NCBI GenBank assembly: GCA_022709465.1
Contig: JAKLIT010000035.1
Span: 1 to 11,991, forward strand
Length of the DNA stretch: 11,991 nucleotides
DNA from: Candidatus Omnitrophota bacterium
GTDB taxonomy: Bacteria; Omnitrophota; Koll11; Pluralincolimonadales; Pluralincolimonadaceae
Direction of reading: 5' to 3'
The translations under genes were made by a program, and so were the position numbers. Positions 6,558-11,991 of this stretch are shown in pieces (the first letter of the stretch is position 1; the number at the start of each line of letters is the position of its first letter). The notes beneath the pieces were generated by a model, which worked only from the letters and a program-made list of their open reading frames with translations, searched no databases and was not told the DNA's origin.

Positions 6558-6586
6558 TTGACAAATCCCGCTCTATCGTGTAAACT
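6558..6586 (+). promoter_or_regulatory. Sigma70-type promoter of the lacI-family gene and GH2 gene
   Basis: A consensus -35 TTGACA (6558-6563) and a -10 TAAACT (6581-6586, 4 of 6 consensus bases) are separated by the ideal 17 nt. Transcription would start near 6593, giving a short leader. A GAAGGG ribosome-binding site (6592-6597) sits 10 nt before the ATG at 6608, so the SD and the predicted start point are close and the true transcription start may be slightly upstream. The promoter should drive the regulator and the overlapping GH2 gene. Confidence 0.65.
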
Positions 6587-6607
6587 TTATCGAAGGGCCA
6601 AAAAACC

Positions 6608-7633
6608 ATGAAACGTTTCGAAAAGTCCAGCATAACGATAAAAGACATAGCCAAAAAGGCGGGCGTCGCGCACTCGACGGTCTCTCTTGTTATGAACGAC
6701 CGCGAACACGTGTCGCCGAAGTTGCGCGAGAAGATCCTCAAGATCGCCAATGAGATGGGCTATATGCCGAACATGGTCGCGCGCAGCCTCATCAGCAAGA
6801 AATCCTCCACGGTCGGCGTCGTATTCCCCGAGAACCCGCACTTCTTTACGATAACATACTTCCTTATGATAATAGAAGGTATCCAGAACGCCTGCAAGAA
6901 GTACAATCGCGCGTTGATGTTCTTCTCGCTCGACCAGACGAAGGGCGAGTCGTATTACCAGATATCCCGCAAGTGGCTCATAGACCTCATGATAATAATG
7001 AACGTCGACTACACGAGGGACATCTCCAAGGATATCCAGGACCTTCGCGATAACGGCATATACTTCTCGTTCCTGACCAAGTACCTCGGCAAGGAGAAGG
7101 TAAATTCGGTCTGCGTCGATAACTACGAAGGCGTGAGGCTCGCGCTCGAATACCTGGCCTCGCAGGGCCATAAACGGATAGGTTTCATCGCCGGCAACCC
7201 GAACTCGGCAGACGGCCCGGAGAGGTTCCAGGCGTATAAGGCGCTCTCCAGGAAATTCGGGTTCGAACAGGACGAAGAGCTCATAGCGCAGGGCGATTTC
7301 ACTTTCGAGAGCGGTGAACGCGAGATGCCCAAGCTCCTCGGCCTCAAGAAGCGCCCGACCGCGGTCTTCGCAGCAAGCGATTATATGGCTATAGGAGCGA
7401 TGCGTGTGATAAAGGAGCAGGGCCTCTCGATACCTAAAGATATCGCCGTCATGGGATTTGACAATACTCTTGAGGCGGCATACGTGGAGCCGGCCCTTAC
7501 AACGGTAAGGCAGCCGCTGCAGGAGATGGGAGAGAAGGCCGTAGACCTCGCGATACGCTCGATGAACGACGAGAATTTTGAACCCCAGACACTTGCCATA
7601 AAACCGGAACTCATAAAGAGACAATCATGCTAA
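6608..7633 (+). CDS. LacI/GalR-family transcriptional regulator
   Basis: This 341-residue protein has the full LacI layout. The DNA-binding head at residues 9-61 reads ITIKDIAKKAGVAHSTVSLV, then MNDREHVSPKLREKILKIAN, with the hinge VARSL, where Leu61 matches the minor-groove leucine lever. The effector/dimer core follows: TVGVVFPENPHFFTITYFL, VDNYEGVRLALEYLASQGHK, RIGFIAGNPNSA, FAASDYMAIGAMRVIKEQGL and IPKDIAVMGFDN, ending with TTVRQPLQEMGEKAVDLAI. Such proteins usually repress until a sugar or sugar phosphate binds. It has its own promoter and probable operator immediately upstream, and its last 7 nt overlap the start of the GH2 gene, which ties its production to that enzyme. Whether it also controls the transporter genes upstream cannot be seen, as no second operator was found there. 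The effector is unknown, though the GH2 product or imported sugar is the natural candidate. Confidence 0.95.
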   Translation: MKRFEKSSITIKDIAKKAGVAHSTVSLVMNDREHVSPKLREKILKIANEMGYMPNMVARSLISKKSSTVGVVFPENPHFFTITYFLMIIEGIQNACKKYNRALMFFSLDQTKGESYYQISRKWLIDLMIIMNVDYTRDISKDIQDLRDNGIYFSFLTKYLGKEKVNSVCVDNYEGVRLALEYLASQGHKRIGFIAGNPNSADGPERFQAYKALSRKFGFEQDEELIAQGDFTFESGEREMPKLLGLKKRPTAVFAASDYMAIGAMRVIKEQGLSIPKDIAVMGFDNTLEAAYVEPALTTVRQPLQEMGEKAVDLAIRSMNDENFEPQTLAIKPELIKRQSC

Positions 7634-10600
7634 TAAAGCGCCTCAATTCCCTGATGTATTATGCCCTTTTCATTTCGGCGGTGCTCACCGCGCCCGCTTT
7701 TGCGCAAGGCGCCGGGGATGCTACGCAGGGGCCGACCTTCGAGGTAAAGCAAGTCGACGGCGTCAATGTTCCGTTCCAGAATGGCATCCCTTTCCCGTCG
7801 TGGGAGAGGCAGGAGCGCGCGTATGTCGAACTCAACGGGAATTGGAAGTCGCAGAGGCAGAAAGCCGACCATAAGCTTACGCTGTATAAGAGGACGCCGG
7901 ATAATATCACGCTCGTCGAGAAGGAAGGCGGCGGAAGGCACGGCGCCGGATACGACGATTCCGCGTGGAATGATAAAGCGATACCCGGCGTCGAGAACCC
8001 GGCCCCGGACAGGTATATGGACGGCGCGTGGTACAGGCGGCATTTCATCGTCCCCGCGGACGCGGCGGGCAAATATGTAAAGCTGATGTTCGAGGCCGCG
8101 AACTATTTCACGGACGTCTGGGTCAACGGCAAATGGGTAGGGTGCCATGAAGGCGGATATACGCCGTTCGCGTTCGATGTCAGCCCCTACCTCACTTACG
8201 GCAAAGACAATGTCGTTGCCGTAAGGGTCGATAATATACCGTGGATCCCCAACGGTGATTCCTCGAAGGAAGCGCAGGCGACCAACGACCATAACATAAT
8301 CCCGTATGCTACCGGCGACTGGTGGAATTACGGAGGCATAACGAGGAGCGTATATCTAGAGATATCTCCCGCCGTATCGGTCGTGCGCGCGGATGTCCGC
8401 TCTAAACCGTCGGGAGAGAAAGATTCCGAGCTGGCCGTCGAAGCTGTCGTGTATAACCGCAGCGGTGAGGAGGTCACGGCAACCGCAGGGCTCAGGGTCC
8501 TGTCGACGAACATAAAAGACAAGAATATCGGCGAGCCCTCGGCCAAGAAAGTGGCCTCGGGCAAAACGATGCCGGTCCAGGGCGAGGCGTCGAAAGAGAT
8601 AACGCTGAAACCGGGCGAAGTGCGCGCAATAAGCTTCTCGCTGAAGTCGGGCGCGCTGAAGTACTGGTCGCCGGAGTCGCCGGAACTCTACGTCCTTCAG
8701 GTCACCCTCGGCGATAAGAAGAAGAAATTCGACGAACTATATACGCAATTCGGCGTCAGGGAGATCCGCGCGGAAAAGGACAGCCCGAAAGTCCTGCTCA
8801 ACGGCAAAGAGGTATTCCTGCGCGGCATAGCCAGGCACGAGGCGTTCTACGGCGAGCCCGGGCCGGGCGAGTTCGGGACCCCGCGTATCATAGAGGATTT
8901 CAAGTTGATAAAGGAAGCGAACGCGAATTTCGTAAGGACCGCGCATTACCCTAACGAACAGAATACGTATTCCATAGCCGACAGGATGGGCTTGCTCGTA
9001 TGGGAAGAGATACCGGTATTCTGGTTCGGCGGGCCGGAGTTCGTGATCCAGAAAAAAGAACGCGGCATCGCGAGGCAGATGTGGCTGGAGATGATATACC
9101 GCGATTATAACAGGCCGTCCGTGATAATCTGGAGCACCTGCAACGAGTGCAGCTGGCAGAAGGAGAGGGCCGAGTTCATAAAAGACCTGAGGGATAACGC
9201 GCAAAAAGTGGACGGCACCCGTCTCGTCGCGCAGTCGGCCTCCGGAAGCGACCCGACGGACCCGACCCAGAAGGAATGCGACATTATCGGGTTCACTACC
9301 TATTACGGCATATTCTACGGAAGCTCCTATTATTCGGATACGAAGGAAGCGCTCGAGAAGACGCGCAAGGCGTTTCCCGGGAAGCCGGTGATATCCACCG
9401 AATACGGCATCTGGTCCGCATACGGCGATACGCCGCAGGAGAAGGTCCAGATAGAGGTCGCTAAGGATACGTTCGCGGCGTTCACCGAACTCCCGTATGT
9501 CACAGGCGCAGCGTGGTGGACGATAGCGGATTGGCATACGATGATAAACGAGCCGCAGCATATGGGCCTGCTGACGATAGACAGGAAATTACAGAAGCCG
9601 GTATATTTCCAGGTGCAGCGCCAGTACGCGATGTTGCTCGGAGACCTTTCGGTCGGCCTGAAAGAGCCGAAAGACGAGGAGACCGTAAAGGGCAGGATCA
9701 GGATATCCGCCGAGATGTCCGGCAAGGAGAAGCCGGAGTTCGTCGACCTTATCGTGGAAGGAAAACAGCTCGGCCGGCTCTCGCAGAAGAAAGGCGTATA
9801 CCAGATGGAGTTCGATACCGCTAAGGTTGAAGACGGTACGCGGACCCTCATAGTACGCGCTAAGAGCAAGAAAGGGTATTTCATTTCGGATTTCGTCAGG
9901 GTCAATGTCGATAATACCGACGAACCGCCTCTCCTCGGCATAACGCTCAAAGACGGCGACTATGTGATGGGTAAGGTACTGCTTGCCGTGTCGGCGTCGG
10001 ACGACAGGGGCGCCCCTGAGGTAACCTATACGATCGACGGCGCGGAGCCGGTAAAGATGCCGAGCAGTGTTGAGGGTTCGTACCAGGCCGAATGGGACGC
10101 TTCGCAACTGGCCGACGGGTCAGAGCACGAGATTATCTTCACGGCGACCGATTCGGGCGGGCAGTCCGCGCAACAGAAGGCCAGGGTAAAGGTTGACGGC
10201 AAACCGGGCAAATACGTCGACCTGCCGTATGACCACGACTGGATATCGGAGAACGGCAGGTATACGGACGGGACCGGCTGGGATTACGCCGCCGAGGACC
10301 TGCCGGCATCCGGTTCGGAGTTCATATATAACGGGAAGTACAGGGCTAAATTCAGGTTCGGGGACAAGTCCGAAGGCGCCAAGAATACCGTAGAGTGCGG
10401 AAAACAGAAGATAACTTTCGCGCCCGGTTATTACGGCAAGGTCTATATACTTGCAGCGATGCATGACGGAGGCGCGAAGGTCCCGTTCCTGCTGGATTAT
10501 ACGGACGGGACCCAGGAGAAGGCCTTTGTAGGCTTTTCCGACTGGTGGGGCGCCAACGCGGTCTTCGGGGAAGACGTAGCGATAAAGACATCCCACCACC

Positions 10601-11991
10601 ATGAGGCGAGCGGCGAACGCAAGCCGGGTTCGGGGATATATATGCAGGCGATAGAGCCGGACAGCAAGAAGGTGCTTTCGTCGATAACGCTGCCGTCCGA
10701 GCCGAAATTGCACATCTTCGCGATGACGCTCGAAGGCGAAGTGTCGAATGACGCGATACCGGAGCCGTTGATCATCGCGCCGCAGGCCAACTCTTCCGTA
10801 GGCGATACCGTGAAGGTAGAGGCCGAGGATAAAGAGGACGACATCGCGAAGGTCGAGTATTCGGTCGACTCCGGCGGCTGGATGCCCATGAAGAATGACG
10901 GCGGAGGCCGCTATTGGGCGCAATGGGATACGGCAAGCCTCCAGGGGATCAACCACACCGTTGCCGTAAAGGCGACGGACAAGATAGGCCAGATAAATAC
11001 GAAATCCGTCGAGGTCAGGGTAGTCAACAAGGTAACGATAATATTCCCGTTCGAGGGCGCTAGCATATACAAGAACGCGACGCTCATGGTCGAACCGAGG
11101 GCGAACCGGGAGGTCGAGAAGATAGAGTATTCCGTGGATAACGCGGAGTTCACGCAGTTGTCGGCATCCGGCATGGGCCTCTATACCGCCGAATGGAATA
11201 CGGAAGGTTATAAGGCGGGATCCGGCCATGTGCTCATAGTCAGGGAGTACGAAAAAGGCGGCGGCGTAACGATAGATACGGTCAAGGTCACCGCGGACTC
11301 GATAAAGGTCATGATAGCCGAACCGCTTAAAGGCCATTCGATCAAGGTAGATAAGAGCATCCGCGACTGGAAAGGCGAGGCCCCGGCGCAGGATAATACG
11401 GCCACGGTCAACAACGGGGAATTCATCTGGAAGGACGAGAAGGACGACGACACGGGCAACGGCCATTATACGTATCCGACGAACAAGGCCGTCAGCAGGG
11501 GCTCCGACCTGAGGGAGTTCAGGATCACGTGGGATGACGAGAACCTCTATATGCTCATAAAATGCGACAGACCCGGTGATTTCTGGGCGCCCTACAGGGT
11601 GATCGGTATAGACACCGACGGCGCAAAGGGCGGGAAGGGCGGCTCGAAAGTCCTCGCGTACGGCGACATGGATGACGTAAGCCCCGACAGGGGTTGCTAC
11701 GGCGAGATAAAAGTCGCGCCGGAACTCGCGTGCGAATTTACGGTGGGAATATTCAATTCATATAAGGGCAGGATATGGGGGGCGGACGGCAAGCTCATAG
11801 CGAGCAAGGAAGCCAAGCCGGACGACACCCCGGGATTCATGGTCGATGATTACGGCTGGAGCTCGGTCGAAGTAGCGATACCGTGGAAGGTTCTCGGCGG
11901 CTCACCCCCGTACGGCCAGACATGGAGGTTCGTCGTCGGCATCGGCCAGCAGGATAACGACGTATTCAGGGAGATAGAAAAGGATGCTTCC
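7627..11991 (+). CDS. Very large secreted multimodular GH2 glycosidase (beta-galactosidase/beta-glucuronidase-like), 3' end outside window
   Basis: The frame is open from ATG 7627 to the window end (1455 codons, no stop). A signal peptide (MLIKRLNSLMYYALFISAVL, then TAPAFA) is probably cleaved after Ala26. Residues 66-247 are the GH2 sugar-binding jelly roll (WYRRHFIVPADAAGKYVKL, DVWVNGKWVGCHEGGYTPF and DWWNYGGITRSVYLEI). Residues 248-378 are Ig-like. Residues 379-672 are the TIM barrel, with Glu507 in WSTCNEC as acid/base and Glu592 in VISTEYG as nucleophile, so the enzyme should be active. Four Ig-like repeats follow (about 679-763, 767-858, 1045-1136 and 1137-1223), with a beta-sandwich module at 859-1037 between the second and third. 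Residues 1239 onward resemble a CBM9/DOMON-like module as in glucodextranase C-termini (FRITWDDENLYMLIKCDRPG and VIGIDTDG). The start overlaps the regulator by 7 nt; its SD is weak, suggesting coupled translation. Beta-galactosidase, glucuronidase and mannosidase activities are all possible. Confidence 0.93.
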   Translation, partial: MLIKRLNSLMYYALFISAVLTAPAFAQGAGDATQGPTFEVKQVDGVNVPFQNGIPFPSWERQERAYVELNGNWKSQRQKADHKLTLYKRTPDNITLVEKEGGGRHGAGYDDSAWNDKAIPGVENPAPDRYMDGAWYRRHFIVPADAAGKYVKLMFEAANYFTDVWVNGKWVGCHEGGYTPFAFDVSPYLTYGKDNVVAVRVDNIPWIPNGDSSKEAQATNDHNIIPYATGDWWNYGGITRSVYLEISPAVSVVRADVRSKPSGEKDSELAVEAVVYNRSGEEVTATAGLRVLSTNIKDKNIGEPSAKKVASGKTMPVQGEASKEITLKPGEVRAISFSLKSGALKYWSPESPELYVLQVTLGDKKKKFDELYTQFGVREIRAEKDSPKVLLNGKEVFLRGIARHEAFYGEPGPGEFGTPRIIEDFKLIKEANANFVRTAHYPNEQNTYSIADRMGLLVWEEIPVFWFGGPEFVIQKKERGIARQMWLEMIYRDYNRPSVIIWSTCNECSWQKERAEFIKDLRDNAQKVDGTRLVAQSASGSDPTDPTQKECDIIGFTTYYGIFYGSSYYSDTKEALEKTRKAFPGKPVISTEYGIWSAYGDTPQEKVQIEVAKDTFAAFTELPYVTGAAWWTIADWHTMINEPQHMGLLTIDRKLQKPVYFQVQRQYAMLLGDLSVGLKEPKDEETVKGRIRISAEMSGKEKPEFVDLIVEGKQLGRLSQKKGVYQMEFDTAKVEDGTRTLIVRAKSKKGYFISDFVRVNVDNTDEPPLLGITLKDGDYVMGKVLLAVSASDDRGAPEVTYTIDGAEPVKMPSSVEGSYQAEWDASQLADGSEHEIIFTATDSGGQSAQQKARVKVDGKPGKYVDLPYDHDWISENGRYTDGTGWDYAAEDLPASGSEFIYNGKYRAKFRFGDKSEGAKNTVECGKQKITFAPGYYGKVYILAAMHDGGAKVPFLLDYTDGTQEKAFVGFSDWWGANAVFGEDVAIKTSHHHEASGERKPGSGIYMQAIEPDSKKVLSSITLPSEPKLHIFAMTLEGEVSNDAIPEPLIIAPQANSSVGDTVKVEAEDKEDDIAKVEYSVDSGGWMPMKNDGGGRYWAQWDTASLQGINHTVAVKATDKIGQINTKSVEVRVVNKVTIIFPFEGASIYKNATLMVEPRANREVEKIEYSVDNAEFTQLSASGMGLYTAEWNTEGYKAGSGHVLIVREYEKGGGVTIDTVKVTADSIKVMIAEPLKGHSIKVDKSIRDWKGEAPAQDNTATVNNGEFIWKDEKDDDTGNGHYTYPTNKAVSRGSDLREFRITWDDENLYMLIKCDRPGDFWAPYRVIGIDTDGAKGGKGGSKVLAYGDMDDVSPDRGCYGEIKVAPELACEFTVGIFNSYKGRIWGADGKLIASKEAKPDDTPGFMVDDYGWSSVEVAIPWKVLGGSPPYGQTWRFVVGIGQQDNDVFREIEKDAS

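Noticed and set aside
6587..7624. 345-codon open frame on the minus strand
   Set aside because: It mirrors the LacI-family gene almost end to end. The plus strand carries the complete conserved regulator, and the antisense protein is low-complexity and Arg/Tyr-rich.
10120..11466. 448-codon open frame on the minus strand
   Set aside because: It lies wholly inside the GH2 gene, whose plus-strand frame shows clear domain sequence. The antisense frame is rich in Arg, Tyr and Val with no recognisable motif, as expected from the complement of GC-rich codons.
1..11991. Mobile element, CRISPR array, tRNA or rRNA genes
   Set aside because: No transposase or integrase sequence, no regularly spaced repeats and no RNA gene signatures were seen, and almost all bases are accounted for by plus-strand genes.

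Overview
The window is a compact, wholly plus-strand block from what looks like a Gram-negative-type (diderm), surface-active bacterium. A PEP-CTERM sorting tail (exosortase substrate) at the left edge and a GspK-like pseudopilin with a prepilin processing site support a diderm. The DNA is GC-rich, yet isoleucine is very often ATA and arginine often AGG. That codon habit, together with PEP-CTERM and lectin-fused pseudopilins, makes me think of Omnitrophota or a neighbouring PVC-type lineage. This is an impression from codon use and gene content, not a demonstrated assignment.

Layout: (i) 1-117, the last 38 codons of a PEP-CTERM protein; (ii) a short leader at 118-168 with a duplicated TATAAA-containing motif, running into a striking inverted repeat (145-234) that buries the ribosome-binding site and start codon of the next gene; (iii) 169-6516, five genes packed with gaps of 9 nt or less: a GspK-like pseudopilin carrying a LamG-type lectin domain, an exported protein of unknown function, a lipoprotein sugar-binding protein and two MalF/MalG-type permeases of a carbohydrate ABC importer; (iv) 6517-6607, a 91-nt intergenic region with a LacI-type operator abutting a good sigma70-type promoter; (v) 6608-11991, a LacI-family regulator overlapping the start of a very large secreted glycoside hydrolase family 2 (GH2) enzyme that runs off the right edge (at least 1455 residues).

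Read together, this looks like a carbohydrate capture, cleavage and import locus. The modular GH2 enzyme, with four Ig-like repeats, an extra beta-sandwich module and a C-terminal CBM9/DOMON-like module, would cut a glycan outside the cytoplasm. The lipoprotein binding protein and two permeases would import the released sugar, with an ATPase supplied from elsewhere. The LacI regulator would sense the sugar and control at least its own promoter. The unusual part is the front of the cluster, where a lectin-bearing pseudopilin and an unrecognised exported protein share the gene string with the transporter. This suggests, but does not prove, that a pilus-like surface structure helps capture the substrate.

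No tRNA, rRNA, CRISPR array, insertion sequence or convincing intrinsic terminator was seen. The only non-coding stretches are 118-168 and 6517-6607, both described below.
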